Shown here in pieces: positions 11,877 to 22,129 of a stretch of DNA of 64,000 bases. Made by a program: the position numbers and the translations under genes. The DNA comes from Massilia antarctica (GTDB lineage: Bacteria > Pseudomonadota > Gammaproteobacteria > Burkholderiales > Burkholderiaceae_D): NCBI RefSeq assembly GCF_015689335.1, contig NZ_CP065053.1:3782001-3846000 (forward strand). The letters run 5' to 3'. Within the stretch, counting starts at the first letter, position 1, and every line of letters begins with the position of its first letter. The notes under the pieces are model-generated. The model saw nothing but the letters and a program-made list of their open reading frames with translations, was not told the DNA's origin and made no database searches.

Positions 11877-13043
11877 ATGACTGACATCACCACCCCGGCC
11901 GAAGCCGTCCCATTCAAGCCGAAAAAATCGGTCGCGCTGTCCGGCGTCACCGCCGGTAACACCGCACTGTGCTCGGTCGGCAAAACCGGCAACGACCTGC
12001 ACTACCGCGGCTACGACATCCTCGACGTCGCCGACAGCTGCGAGTTCGAGGAAATCGCTTACCTGCTGGTACACGGAAAACTGCCGAACGATGGCGAACT
12101 GCGTGGCTACAAGGCGCATTTGAAATCGATGCGCGGCCTGCCGCAGGCGGTCAAGAGCGCGCTCGAAGCGCTGCCGGCATCGAGCCACCCGATGGACGTG
12201 ATGCGCACCGGCGTGTCCACCCTCGGCTGCGTGCTGCCCGAAAAAGATGACCACAACGTGCCGGGCGCGCGTGCGATTGCCGACCGCCTGATGGCTTCCT
12301 TCGGTTCGATGCTGCTGTACTGGTACCACTTCAGCCACAACGGCCGCCGCATCGAAACGGAAACCGACGACGACTCCATCGGCGGCCACTTCCTGCACCT
12401 GCTGCACGGCGTCAAGCCGCCGGAAGCCTGGGTCAAGGCGATGCACACTTCGCTGATCCTGTACGCGGAACACGAGTTCAATGCCTCCACCTTCACCGCA
12501 CGCGTGATCGCCGGCACGGGTTCGGACATCCACTCGGCCATCACCGGCGCCATCGGCGCGCTGCGCGGCCCTAAACACGGCGGCGCCAACGAAGTCGCGC
12601 TCGACATCCAGAAGCGCTACGAAAACCCGGACGAAGCCGAAGCCGACATCCGCAGCCGGGTCGCCAACAAGGAAGTCGTGATCGGCTTCGGCCACCCGGT
12701 CTACACCGTGTCCGACCCGCGCAATAAAGTCATCAAGGAAGTGGCGCGTTCGCTGTCCGAAGGCGCCGGCTCGACCAAGATGTTCGACATCGCCGAGCGC
12801 CTGGAAACCGTCATGTGGGAAGTGAAAAAGATGTTCCCCAACCTGGACTGGTTCTCCGCCGTGTCGTACCACATGATGGGCGTGCCGACCGCGATGTTTA
12901 CGCCGCTGTTCGTGATTTCGCGCACCTCCGGCTGGGCCGCCCACGTGATCGAGCAGCGCATCGACAACAAGATCATCCGCCCGAGCGCCAACTACGTCGG
13001 CCCGGACGACCTGACGTTCGTGCCGCTGGCCGAGCGCAAGTAA
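11877..13043 (+). CDS. prpC: 2-methylcitrate synthase PrpC, 388 aa
   Basis: Condenses propionyl-CoA with oxaloacetate to 2-methylcitrate. It has the citrate-synthase fold with LHYRGYDI near the N-terminus, the catalytic histidine segments [13 protein letters not shown] and [13 protein letters not shown], and a C-terminal aspartate in the [11 protein letters not shown] region. The length of 388 aa is that of the short PrpC type rather than the roughly 430-aa GltA of the same bacteria. CGGAG precedes the start. It is second in the prp operon, 9 bp before acnD. Confidence 0.95.
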   Translation: MTDITTPAEAVPFKPKKSVALSGVTAGNTALCSVGKTGNDLHYRGYDILDVADSCEFEEIAYLLVHGKLPNDGELRGYKAHLKSMRGLPQAVKSALEALPASSHPMDVMRTGVSTLGCVLPEKDDHNVPGARAIADRLMASFGSMLLYWYHFSHNGRRIETETDDDSIGGHFLHLLHGVKPPEAWVKAMHTSLILYAEHEFNASTFTARVIAGTGSDIHSAITGAIGALRGPKHGGANEVALDIQKRYENPDEAEADIRSRVANKEVVIGFGHPVYTVSDPRNKVIKEVARSLSEGAGSTKMFDIAERLETVMWEVKKMFPNLDWFSAVSYHMMGVPTAMFTPLFVISRTSGWAAHVIEQRIDNKIIRPSANYVGPDDLTFVPLAERK

Positions 13044-13052
13044 GGATCCCAT

Positions 13053-15650
13053 ATGAACACGAATCACCGCAAAAACCTGCCGGGGACCAAACTCGATTAC
13101 TTCGACGCGCGCGCCGCGGTCGACACAATCGAGCCAGGTGCCTACGACAAGCTGCCGTACACCTCGCGCGTGCTGGCTGAAAACCTGGTGCGCCGTTGCG
13201 ACCCCGCTACCCTGGACGCCTCGCTGGGCCAACTGATCGGCCGCAAGCGCGACCTCGACTTCCCGTGGTTTCCGGCGCGCGTGGTCTGTCACGACATCCT
13301 CGGCCAGACCGCCCTGGTCGACCTGGCCGGCCTGCGCGACGCCATTGCCCTGCAGGGCGGCGACCCGGCTCTGGTCAACCCGGTGGTGCCGACCCAGCTC
13401 GTGGTCGACCATTCGCTGGCGGTCGAATGCGGCGGTTTCGATCCCGACGCATTTAACAAGAACCGCGCCATCGAAGATCGCCGCAACGAAGACCGTTTCG
13501 ACTTCATCAACTGGACCAAAAAAGCGTTCAAGAACGTCGACGTGATCCCGCCGGGGAACGGCATCCTGCACCAGATCAATCTCGAACGCATGTCGCCGGT
13601 GGTGCAGGTGCAGGGCGGCGTGGCCTTCCCGGACACCCTGGTCGGCACCGACTCGCACACCCCGATGGTCGACGCGCTCGGCGTGATCGCCATCGGTGTC
13701 GGCGGCCTGGAAGCCGAAAGCGTGATGCTGGGCCGCGCCTCGTGGATGCGACTGCCCGACATCATCGGCGTCGAACTGACCGGCAAACCGCAGCCGGGCA
13801 TCACCGCCACCGACACGGTGCTGGCGCTGACCGAATTCCTGCGCAAGCAGAAGGTCGTCTCGTCCTACCTGGAGTTTTACGGCGAAGGCGCCGCCCACCT
13901 GACCTTGGGCGACCGCGCGACGATCTCCAACATGGCCCCGGAATACGGCTCCACCGCCGCCATGTTCTACATCGACGAGCAGACCATCACCTACCTCAAG
14001 CTCACCGGCCGCGACGACGAATTGGTCAAGCTGGTCGAACTGTATGCGAAGCACACCGGCTTGTGGGGCGATACGCTCAAGAACGCCGAATATGAGCGTG
14101 TGCTTCGCTTCGACCTGTCGTCGGTGGTGCGCACCATCGCCGGCCCGTCCAATCCGCACAACCGCGTGCCGACCTCGGAACTGGCCGCGCGCGGCATCAG
14201 CGGCGTGGTCGAGAACGAGCCGGGCCTGATGCCCGACGGCGCCGTCATCATCGCGGCCATTACCAGCTGCACCAACACCAACAACCCGCGCAACATGATC
14301 GCCGCCGGCCTGATCGCGCGTAACGCCAACAAGCTTGGCCTGACGCGCAAGCCCTGGGTCAAAAGCTCGCTGGCGCCAGGCTCCAAGGCCGTCACCTTGT
14401 ACCTGGAAGATGCTGGCCTGATGCGCGAACTGGAAACGCTCGGCTTTGGCGTCGTCGCTTATGCCTGCACCACCTGCAACGGCATGTCCGGAGCGCTCGA
14501 TCCGGTGATCCAAAAGGAAGTGGTGGAGCGCGACCTGTACGCGACCGCCGTCCTGTCGGGCAACCGCAACTTCGACGGCCGCATCCACCCGTACGCGAAA
14601 CAGGCATTTCTGGCGTCGCCGCCGCTGGTGGTCGCCTACGCGATCGCCGGCACGATCCGCTTCGACATCGAGAAGGACGTGCTGGGCATCGGCGCCGACG
14701 GCAAACCGGTCACGCTCAAGGATATCTGGCCGAGCGACGAGGAGATCGACGCACTGGTCGCTTCCAGCGTCAAGCCGGCGCACTTCCACAAGGTCTACAT
14801 TCCGATGTTCGCCAAGCAGGAAGACGATGGCGTGAAAGTGAGCCCGCTGTACGACTGGCGTCCGCATACCACCTACATCCGCCGTCCGCCGTACTGGGAA
14901 GGCGCGCTGGCCGGTGCACGCACCCTGGCCGGCATGCGTCCGCTAGCGGTCCTGGGCGACAACATCACCACCGACCACCTGTCGCCGTCGAACGCGATCA
15001 TGCTCGATTCCGCCGCCGGCGAATACCTGGCGAAAATGGGCCTGCCGGAGGAAGACTTCAATTCCTACGCCACCCACCGCGGCGACCACCTGACCGCGCA
15101 GCGCGCCACCTTCGCCAATCCGACCTTGAAAAACGAGATGGTGATCGTCGACGGCAAGGTCAAGGCAGGCTCGCTGGCCCGCATCGAACCGGAAGGCACG
15201 GTCACGCGCATGTGGGAAGCGATCCAGACCTACATGGAGCGCAAGCAGCCGCTGATCATCATCGCCGGCGCCGACTATGGCCAGGGATCGTCGCGCGACT
15301 GGGCCGCCAAGGGCGTGCGCCTGGCCGGCGTGGAAGCCATCGTGGCCGAGGGTTTCGAACGCATCCACCGCACCAACCTGGTGGGCATGGGCGTGCTGCC
15401 GCTGGAGTTCGAACCTGGCGTGAACCGCATCACCCTGGCGATCGACGGCAGCGAAACCTTCGACGTTCTGGGCGAACGCACCCCGCGCGCCAGGCTCACC
15501 TTGGTGATCAGGCACGTTTCCGGCGACGTGGTCGAAGTGCCGGTCATCTGCCGTCTGGACACCGCCGAAGAAGTGGCGATCTACGAAGCCGGCGGCGTGC
15601 TGCAGCGCTTCGCCCAGGACTTCCTCGAATCGACCGTAAAGGCAGCATGA
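13053..15650 (+). CDS. acnD: Fe/S-dependent 2-methylisocitrate dehydratase AcnD, 865 aa
   Basis: Aconitase-superfamily dehydratase converting 2-methylcitrate to a 2-methylaconitate isomer that PrpF then isomerises. The 4Fe-4S ligands are visible as ITSCTNTNNP and ACTTCNGMSG. Other motifs are GTDSHTPMVDALGV near residue 195 and the swivel domain with GADYGQGSSRDWAAKG. Length and position between prpC and prpF identify AcnD rather than AcnA or PrpD. AGGA precedes the ATG. The stop overlaps the prpF start, implying coupled translation. Confidence 0.95.
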   Translation: MNTNHRKNLPGTKLDYFDARAAVDTIEPGAYDKLPYTSRVLAENLVRRCDPATLDASLGQLIGRKRDLDFPWFPARVVCHDILGQTALVDLAGLRDAIALQGGDPALVNPVVPTQLVVDHSLAVECGGFDPDAFNKNRAIEDRRNEDRFDFINWTKKAFKNVDVIPPGNGILHQINLERMSPVVQVQGGVAFPDTLVGTDSHTPMVDALGVIAIGVGGLEAESVMLGRASWMRLPDIIGVELTGKPQPGITATDTVLALTEFLRKQKVVSSYLEFYGEGAAHLTLGDRATISNMAPEYGSTAAMFYIDEQTITYLKLTGRDDELVKLVELYAKHTGLWGDTLKNAEYERVLRFDLSSVVRTIAGPSNPHNRVPTSELAARGISGVVENEPGLMPDGAVIIAAITSCTNTNNPRNMIAAGLIARNANKLGLTRKPWVKSSLAPGSKAVTLYLEDAGLMRELETLGFGVVAYACTTCNGMSGALDPVIQKEVVERDLYATAVLSGNRNFDGRIHPYAKQAFLASPPLVVAYAIAGTIRFDIEKDVLGIGADGKPVTLKDIWPSDEEIDALVASSVKPAHFHKVYIPMFAKQEDDGVKVSPLYDWRPHTTYIRRPPYWEGALAGARTLAGMRPLAVLGDNITTDHLSPSNAIMLDSAAGEYLAKMGLPEEDFNSYATHRGDHLTAQRATFANPTLKNEMVIVDGKVKAGSLARIEPEGTVTRMWEAIQTYMERKQPLIIIAGADYGQGSSRDWAAKGVRLAGVEAIVAEGFERIHRTNLVGMGVLPLEFEPGVNRITLAIDGSETFDVLGERTPRARLTLVIRHVSGDVVEVPVICRLDTAEEVAIYEAGGVLQRFAQDFLESTVKAA

Positions 15651-16840
15651 TGGCGCACCAACCTCAAATCCGGATTCCCGCCACCTATATGCGCGGCGGT
15701 ACCAGCAAGGGTGTGTTCTTCCGCCTGCAAGACCTGCCCGAGGCCGCGCAGGTGGCCGGCGCCGCGCGCGACGCGCTGCTGCTGCGCGTGATCGGCAGCC
15801 CCGACCCTTACGGCAAGCAGATCGACGGCATGGGCGGCGCCACCTCGAGCACCAGCAAGACGGTGATCTTGTCGAAGAGCGAAAAGCCCGATCACGACGT
15901 CGACTACCTGTTCGGCCAGGTCGCCATCGACAAGGCCTTTGTCGACTGGAGCGGCAATTGCGGCAACCTGTCGGCCGCGGTGGGCTCGTTCGCCATCGGC
16001 GCGGGGCTGGTCGATGCCGCCCGCGTTCCGGCCGACGGCGTGGCCGTGGTGCGCATCTGGCAAGCCAACATCGGCAAGACCATCATCGCGCACGTCCCGG
16101 TAACGGGCGGCGCGGTGCAGGAAACGGGTGATTTCGAACTCGATGGCGTGACGTTCCCGGCGGCCGAAGTGCAGCTCGAATTCATCAATCCGGCAGCGCA
16201 AGAAGAGGGCGCCGGCGGCGCCATGTTCCCGACCGGGCACGTGGTCGACGATCTCGAGGTGCCCGGTCTTGGCACGATCAAGGTCACCATGATCAATGCC
16301 GGCATACCGACGATTTTTGTCAATGCCAAGGCGATTGGCTACACCGGGACCGAACTGCAGGATGCGATCAACGGCGACCCGGAAGCGCTGACCATGTTCG
16401 AAGCGATCCGCGCGCATGGCGCCGTGCGCATGGGCCTCATCAAGCATGTGGACGAAGCGGCCACGCGCCAGCACACGCCCAAGGTGGCCTTCGTGGCGTC
16501 ACCAAGCGCCTACGTGTCGTCGAGCGGCAAACAGGTCGCGGCGGACGACATCGACCTGCTGGTGCGCGCCATGTCGATGGGGAAGCTGCACCATGCGATG
16601 ATGGGCACCGCCGCAGTGGCCATCGGCACCGCGGCGGCCATTCCCGGCACCCTGGTCAGCCTGGCCGCCGGCGGCGGCGAACGCACGGCGGTGCGCTTCG
16701 GCCATCCGTCCGGCACCTTGCGGGTGGGCGCCGAAGCGAGCCAGGTCGACGGCGACTGGCGCGTTGCCAAGGCCATCATGAGCCGCAGCGCGCGCGTGCT
16801 GATGGAAGGATGGGTGCGGGTGCCCGGCGACGCCTTCTGA
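15647..16840 (+). CDS. prpF: 2-methylaconitate cis-trans isomerase PrpF, 397 aa
   Basis: Works with AcnD, shifting the double bond of 2-methylaconitate so that AconB-type aconitases can hydrate it. It is a DUF453/PrpF family protein with a diaminopimelate-epimerase-like fold. Visible are IPATYMRGGTSKGVFF at the N-terminus, DPYGKQIDGMGGATSSTSK, NCGNLSAAVG and the C-terminal GHPSGTLRVG region. The ATG at 15647 overlaps the acnD stop (ATGA); a second in-frame ATG follows directly. It is the last gene of the operon and is followed by a terminator. Confidence 0.95.
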   Translation: MMAHQPQIRIPATYMRGGTSKGVFFRLQDLPEAAQVAGAARDALLLRVIGSPDPYGKQIDGMGGATSSTSKTVILSKSEKPDHDVDYLFGQVAIDKAFVDWSGNCGNLSAAVGSFAIGAGLVDAARVPADGVAVVRIWQANIGKTIIAHVPVTGGAVQETGDFELDGVTFPAAEVQLEFINPAAQEEGAGGAMFPTGHVVDDLEVPGLGTIKVTMINAGIPTIFVNAKAIGYTGTELQDAINGDPEALTMFEAIRAHGAVRMGLIKHVDEAATRQHTPKVAFVASPSAYVSSSGKQVAADDIDLLVRAMSMGKLHHAMMGTAAVAIGTAAAIPGTLVSLAAGGGERTAVRFGHPSGTLRVGAEASQVDGDWRVAKAIMSRSARVLMEGWVRVPGDAF

Positions 16841-16883
16841 TGCCTTCCAGGGCCTGCCACGGCCCGCGATGACAATCTGTCAA

Positions 16884-16925
16884 GGCCCGCCACGTTCCCG
16901 CGTGGCGGGCCTGTCTGTTTTTTTG
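16884..16925 (+). terminator. terminator of the prp operon
   Basis: An 11-bp perfect stem (GGCCCGCCACG / CGTGGCGGGCC) with a 6-nt loop is followed by TGTCTG and a run of eight T, 44 bp after prpF. Confidence 0.88.
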
Positions 16926-17017
16926 GCGTTTGCGCCTATATCCGGCCCAATTGTGGTTTATGATCGGCTGTCCGCTGCCCGCCACGGAGGCGCCGGAAAG
17001 ATGCCGTAGTGGGGGAC

Positions 17018-20000
17018 ATGGATCGCGTATTCACCAAGCCTGATTTCGTCGCTGAAGCGCTGCAGCTGATCGCGTCGCCCGCCTGTGCCTGCGACGCGCA
17101 CGGCATCGTCTACGCGTGCAACACAGCCTTGTGCGGCCTGCTCGGCATCGATCCGTCGGGCCAGTCCCTGGTCGGTCTTTTTTCTCCTGCCATGCGCGAG
17201 GACGCCGCGCTGCGCATGCGCGCAAGCGCCGACCAGCTGTGGGAAAGCGCGCTGCACGCCGGCGGCAACGACATCGCCGTCCAGGTGCTGGCCAAGGCGC
17301 TGTCGGCCGGCGGCGCCACCTTTGTGTTCACCGACATCCGCCGCTTCGACCGCGACCAGGCCGCCCTGCGCACAACCCTGCTCGAACAGAAGGCGATTCT
17401 CGAGAATGCCGCCGTCGGCATCATCCTCAGCAAGAACCGCGTGATCCGCGAATGTAATATCCGCGCCGCCGAGATCTTCGGCTACAGCGCCGATGAGCTG
17501 ATCGGCGCGGCCAGCGTTACCGTGTTCCCCAGCGCGCGCAGCTACGAACAAATGAGCAGCGAGGCGGGGCCGCGGCTCGCCGCCGGCGGCTCCTACGCCG
17601 GCGAAGTGCGCCTGCGCCGCAAGGATGGCATGCTGCTCTGGTGCCGCCTGTACGGGCGTGCGGTCGACCCGCGCGACGAGTCGCACGGCACCATCTGGAT
17701 CGTCGAAGACATCGACGAACTGCACCAGAACGAAACGCGCCTGCGCCGCGCCCTGCTCGAAATGCAGGCGATCATGGACAATGCCCCGCTGGGCATCGCC
17801 TTCCAGCGCGACAACCGCATCCTGCGCTATAACCAGCAGTTCGGCCGCTTTTTCGGCTTCACCGGCGAGACGGGACTCGGCCGCGGCGCCGCCGAACTGT
17901 TTGTTTCGGGCGCCGGCTACGAGGCCATGCAGCGGGAGGCGCTGCCGCTGCTGCGCGCCGGCCGTCCCTACCAGTCCGACATCGAAATGCTGCGCCAGGA
18001 TGGCAGCACCTTCTGGGCGCACGCCTACATCTACGCCATCAACGCCGGGCGCGGCAAGCAGGACACCATCTGGATCGTGGACGACCGCAGTGCGCAAAAA
18101 GCGGCCGAGGAAGCGACCCGCCAGGTGCTGCTGGAGCAGAAGGCGATTCTCGACAACGCCTCGGTCGGCATCCTGTTCAGCCGCAACGGCATCATGTTGT
18201 CCTGTAACCCGCGCATGGCCGACATGTTCGGCTACGCGCGCGACGAAATGATCGGACGGCCGGCGGTGGAGGTGTTCCCGTCGCCCGAAGCGTACCAGCA
18301 GTTCGGTCGCGAAGCCGGACCGCTGCTCGGCAACGGGCTGCCGTTCGAGAAGGCCGAATACCAGTTCCGCCAGCGCGACGGCACCCTGATCTGGTGCCGC
18401 GTGCGCGCACAGACGGTCGACGCCGAACGGCGCGAAGAAGGCACCATCTGGATTCTCGAAGACGTGACCGAAGCGCGCCAGACCCTGGTCGAGGTGCAGG
18501 CCATCATGACCAACGCGTCGGTCTGCATCCTGTTCACCAAGAACCGCATCATCACGCGCTACAACCGCGGCTTTGGCGACATGTTCGGCTATCTTGGCAA
18601 CGAGGGCCTCGGCTTGCCGGGCCGCGCGCTGTACCCCAGCGACGAGGTATACGCCGCGATCGGCGCGGCGGCCGGGCCGCTGCTCTCGGTCGGCAAACCG
18701 TTTCATACCGAAGTCGAAATGGCGCGCAAGGACGGCAGCACCCTGTGGGCACAGCTGATCGCCTACGTCGTCAATCCGGCCGAACCGGGGCAGGGCACGA
18801 TCTGGATCATCGAAGACCGCACCGACGCCAAGCGCGCCGAGGAATCGCTGCGCAACGCGCTGCTGGAAAACCAGGCCATCCTCGACAGCGCGGTGCTCGG
18901 CATCGCGGTGGTCGAACACGGCATGAACCTGCGCTGCAACGCCAAGATGGAAGAACTGTTCGGCTATGGGCCGGGCGAAGTGGCGGGGCTGGCGGTGCGC
19001 TCGCTGTACCCCGATCGCGCCAGCTGGGAATTGGCGCGCGGCGAGACGGCGCGCGACTTCCGCGCCGGGCGGGTCCACATGGCCGAGTACCGCCTGGTGC
19101 GCAAGGATGGCAGCACGTTCTGGGCACGCCTGTCGGGGCGTCCGTTCGACCTGGCGCATGCGACCGGGCGCTCGGTGTGGCTGGTCGACGACGTGACCGC
19201 GCGGCGCGAAGCCGGCGAAGCGGTACTGCGCGCGCGCGACGAACTGGAGGTGCGGGTGCTGGAACGTACCGCCGAACTGGCCGGCGCCAATGCGCTGCTG
19301 CAGGGCGAGATCGTCGAACGGCGCCAGGCGGAGGCGCGGGTGAACCACATGGCCTATCACGACAGCCTGACCGGCCTTCCGAACCGCGCCTTGCTGTCGG
19401 ACCGGCTGGACCACGCGATGCTGGGGGTGAAGCGCTCCGGCAGCAAGCTGGCCGTCATGTTTATCGACCTTGACCGCTTCAAGACCATCAACGATTCGCT
19501 GGGCCACCTGATGGGCGACCGCCTGCTCAAGGAAGTAGCCGGGCGCCTGTGCAACGCGGTGCGCGGCAGCGACACGGTGGCGCGCCTGGGCGGCGACGAA
19601 TTCGTGGTGCTGGTGCCGGGTATAGAAGGATCGGCCGAAAGCACCCAGGTGGCCGAAAAGATCATCGCCGTGCTGGAGCAGCCGTTTCCGGTCGACGGGC
19701 GGCTGCTGCACATCACGCCATCGATCGGCATCTGCATGTATCCCGACGATGGCGGCGACGTCGCGACCCTGATGCGGCATGCCGATGCGGCCATGTACCA
19801 CGCCAAAGCCAATGGCCGCAACAACTACCAATACTTCACCGACCGAATGAACCTGGCGGCGGCGCAGCACTTCGAACTGGAAAGCGCGCTGCGTGGCGCA
19901 CTGGCGCAGGAAGAATTCGAGCTGTTTTACCAGCCGATCATCGACATCGGCACGCGCCGGGTGCATACCATGGAAGTGCTGCTGCGCTGGCGTCGTCCCG

Positions 20001-20632
20001 GGCACGGCCTGGTGCTGCCGGATCATTTCATCCCCATCATCGAAGAAAATGGCCTGATCGTGCCGATCGGCGAATGGGTGATGCGGCGCGCATGCGAGCA
20101 AAGCATGGCGTGGCAGCGGCAGGGGATGGCGGCGGTACCGCTGGCGGTCAATTTATCGCCGCGCCAGTTCATGCACCGCGGGCTGATCGAATCGATACGG
20201 AGGATGCTTGACGAAACCGGGATCGACCCGGCGCTGATCGAATTCGAGATCACCGAAACGGCGCTGATGCAGCATGGCGAGCAGACCCTGGAGATTCTGG
20301 GGCAGATCAATGGCATGGGGATCCGCCTGTCGATCGACGATTTCGGCACGGGCTATTCGAGCCTGGCTTACCTGAAGCGCTTCCCGGTCAAGAAGATCAA
20401 GATCGACCGCGCCTTCATCAAGGACCTTGAGCAAAGCGCCGAAGACCGCGCGATCGTGGCGGCCATCATGGCGCTGTCGAACAGCCTGCAGCTGTCGGTG
20501 GTGGCGGAAGGGGTGGAAACGGAAGCCCAGTACGCCCTGCTGAGCGGCCACGGCTGCCAGTACGCCCAGGGTTACCTGTTCGCCCAGCCGAGTGCTGCTG
20601 AACAAGCCCGCAGCCACCTTGCCAGTAACTAG
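17018..20632 (+). CDS. multi-PAS GGDEF-EAL protein, 1204 aa
   Basis: Bifunctional-type c-di-GMP enzyme, probably cytoplasmic since no membrane segment is seen. It has one diverged PAS (about 15-110), five closely related tandem PAS domains starting near residues 127, 250, 374, 494 and 618 (each opening with a QAI[LM]xxA..GI motif), a short coiled coil (about 730-775), GGDEF with intact RLGGDEF near 857, and an EAL domain in which the signature is EVL (MEVLLRW). The other EAL residues are present: VNLSPRQF, EITET, DDFGTGYSSL, KIDRAF and AEGVE, so phosphodiesterase activity is plausible. ATG 17018 is preferred over GTG 17009, with a GGGGGA-like site upstream. The IS element lies just downstream. 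Confidence 0.93.
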   Translation: MDRVFTKPDFVAEALQLIASPACACDAHGIVYACNTALCGLLGIDPSGQSLVGLFSPAMREDAALRMRASADQLWESALHAGGNDIAVQVLAKALSAGGATFVFTDIRRFDRDQAALRTTLLEQKAILENAAVGIILSKNRVIRECNIRAAEIFGYSADELIGAASVTVFPSARSYEQMSSEAGPRLAAGGSYAGEVRLRRKDGMLLWCRLYGRAVDPRDESHGTIWIVEDIDELHQNETRLRRALLEMQAIMDNAPLGIAFQRDNRILRYNQQFGRFFGFTGETGLGRGAAELFVSGAGYEAMQREALPLLRAGRPYQSDIEMLRQDGSTFWAHAYIYAINAGRGKQDTIWIVDDRSAQKAAEEATRQVLLEQKAILDNASVGILFSRNGIMLSCNPRMADMFGYARDEMIGRPAVEVFPSPEAYQQFGREAGPLLGNGLPFEKAEYQFRQRDGTLIWCRVRAQTVDAERREEGTIWILEDVTEARQTLVEVQAIMTNASVCILFTKNRIITRYNRGFGDMFGYLGNEGLGLPGRALYPSDEVYAAIGAAAGPLLSVGKPFHTEVEMARKDGSTLWAQLIAYVVNPAEPGQGTIWIIEDRTDAKRAEESLRNALLENQAILDSAVLGIAVVEHGMNLRCNAKMEELFGYGPGEVAGLAVRSLYPDRASWELARGETARDFRAGRVHMAEYRLVRKDGSTFWARLSGRPFDLAHATGRSVWLVDDVTARREAGEAVLRARDELEVRVLERTAELAGANALLQGEIVERRQAEARVNHMAYHDSLTGLPNRALLSDRLDHAMLGVKRSGSKLAVMFIDLDRFKTINDSLGHLMGDRLLKEVAGRLCNAVRGSDTVARLGGDEFVVLVPGIEGSAESTQVAEKIIAVLEQPFPVDGRLLHITPSIGICMYPDDGGDVATLMRHADAAMYHAKANGRNNYQYFTDRMNLAAAQHFELESALRGALAQEEFELFYQPIIDIGTRRVHTMEVLLRWRRPGHGLVLPDHFIPIIEENGLIVPIGEWVMRRACEQSMAWQRQGMAAVPLAVNLSPRQFMHRGLIESIRRMLDETGIDPALIEFEITETALMQHGEQTLEILGQINGMGIRLSIDDFGTGYSSLAYLKRFPVKKIKIDRAFIKDLEQSAEDRAIVAAIMALSNSLQLSVVAEGVETEAQYALLSGHGCQYAQGYLFAQPSAAEQARSHLASN

Positions 20633-20689
20633 TTTCCCAACCGGGGTCAGACCCCGGTTAAGAAATGTTTCGAGTGGGAGGTCTGACCC

Positions 20690-22103
20690 TAATGCCGTTA
20701 AGTTAAGCGCTTGACTTCAATCTGGTGACCGGATATCTCTGGGCTTTCGCTTTTACGACCCGGTCGAATTTTCGACCGGGTCGATGAGTCTTCAGATCAA
20801 GCACGAGCCGCTCCCGCAGACGTTTCAAGGTGGCGGGGAGTTTTCCTTGCGCCTGCGTTGCTGCGGCGATGAGCAGCTCATATTGAATTGTGTGCAGTGC
20901 CAGCACGAAGCTGATGTCGGTAGGCTGGCACTTCGCTTCGAGAGCAGCCTTGGCGATTTCAATTCGCAACAAATTGTAGGCGATGAGCGCGCCCCAGATT
21001 TCCTGCATCGTCCCGTCGACTGTCATGCTGCGTAAGGTATGCGCTGATCCCAGCATGGTCTGCTTGATTTCGCGATAACTCGTCTCGATCGCCCAGCGGC
21101 GCCAGTAGCAGTCGACGATCTGCTTGGCTGTGATGGCTTTTTTATCGGTGAGCGAGGTGAGTACATATTTCAACTCGCCGGTGCCGTCACCTATGCGCAC
21201 CGCGCGGGCACGCCACGAAGCGAGCAGCGTCGGATCCTTGCGCATGGCCGAGTCGGACACCTCCATCTCAACAAGCCCATCTTCCACTGTTCCCTCTATT
21301 AACTTCCAGCGCGTATTACTCTTTGCCGGAATCAGATAGTGACGACAATGTCCCTGCCCAGCCAAATTGCACAGGATTTCTGCTGACAGAAAGCCTGCAT
21401 CGAAGACGGTGAGGGAGCTGTCCGGCACGCTTGCGATCAACTCCTTGGCGAAGCTCGCTTCACTCGTCGCGTAGGGCCCGAAACGGGCATCGAGGATCAG
21501 ATGCGTCGGTACGGCGGTCAGTGTGACACCCTTCGCTTGTGGGTAACTCGCCACACTCCCTTTGGCATATTTCTGGGCGCCGAAGTGCGCGCGGTTGGCC
21601 TCGCTCTCGGCAAGACGCAAGGTCGTGCCATCCATGGCAAAAAGACTCATCCCGTGAAACAAATAGGCTGAGTGATCTTCCTCACTCCATGCCTGGGCCG
21701 AGCATTCAAACAGCCAACGCAGTGGTTCGGGCCCAAGCCGCTGGCGCGCCTGGCAGGCCGCGCTGGCGGTTAAGCAGGCACCTTCCAATTCCGGGAGTGC
21801 CAAGTCCAAGTCATCGAGTACTTCTTTGACAGACAGATGGCGATACAGGGCCAAAGCGATGACTAGCCACACCACTTGCTGTGCAGGAAGGCGGCGCCGA
21901 CGGATACTGGCTTTGCCTTTCGCTTCGAGGGCAGCTTCAATCCATTCGTACGGTAATTCCTTACCCAGTCGCCTCCAATCTGGAGGAAATCGCGGGAGGT
22001 CAATGGCAAGAGAGAGGGCATCTGAGAACATAGTTCCAGACGTTAACACTTCTGGAACTTGTTTACAAGAAGCGACAGTCAAGGGCTTAACTTAACGGCA
22101 TTA
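20690..22103 (-). mobile_element. IS4-family insertion sequence, 1414 bp, apparently complete
   Basis: Terminal inverted repeats of 26 bp (20690-20715 and 22078-22103) match at 25 positions; the outer ends read TAATGCCGTTAAGTTAAG. An 11-bp target duplication AGGTCTGACCC flanks it (20679-20689 and 22104-22114), in the 10-13 bp range usual for IS4. Its single transposase gene is intact and the perfect duplication suggests a recent insertion. It sits inside a palindromic terminator between convergent genes. Confidence 0.93.
20703..22031 (-). CDS. IS4-family transposase, 442 aa
   Basis: DDE transposase. It has an N-terminal domain of the IS4 type (LPYEWIEAALEAKGKASIRRRRLP), the first catalytic Asp region at MSLFAMDGTTLRL, a second at LTVFDAGFLSAEIL, and the IS4 signature with the catalytic Glu in YWRRWAIETSYREIKQ. 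I prefer the ATG at 22031; the longer frame would start with a TTG at 22082 that lies inside the right inverted repeat. The end of the gene is close to the left inverted repeat, leaving no passenger gene. It appears functional, with no frameshift seen. Confidence 0.92.
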   Translation of the reverse strand: MFSDALSLAIDLPRFPPDWRRLGKELPYEWIEAALEAKGKASIRRRRLPAQQVVWLVIALALYRHLSVKEVLDDLDLALPELEGACLTASAACQARQRLGPEPLRWLFECSAQAWSEEDHSAYLFHGMSLFAMDGTTLRLAESEANRAHFGAQKYAKGSVASYPQAKGVTLTAVPTHLILDARFGPYATSEASFAKELIASVPDSSLTVFDAGFLSAEILCNLAGQGHCRHYLIPAKSNTRWKLIEGTVEDGLVEMEVSDSAMRKDPTLLASWRARAVRIGDGTGELKYVLTSLTDKKAITAKQIVDCYWRRWAIETSYREIKQTMLGSAHTLRSMTVDGTMQEIWGALIAYNLLRIEIAKAALEAKCQPTDISFVLALHTIQYELLIAAATQAQGKLPATLKRLRERLVLDLKTHRPGRKFDRVVKAKAQRYPVTRLKSSA

Positions 22104-22129
22104 AGGTCTGACCCCGGTTGGGAAATTTT

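Noticed and set aside
11850..14867. 1005-codon open frame on the minus strand
   Set aside because: It is opposite prpC and acnD, rich in His/Arg/Val/Asp from GC-rich antisense codons, and matches no family. The plus-strand genes are certain.
16958..20101. 1047-codon open frame on the minus strand
   Set aside because: Antisense shadow of the PAS-GGDEF-EAL gene, with repeats that only mirror the PAS duplications.
22032..22082. Extended transposase start at TTG 22082
   Set aside because: It would begin inside the terminal inverted repeat; the ATG at 22031 gives the usual family length.
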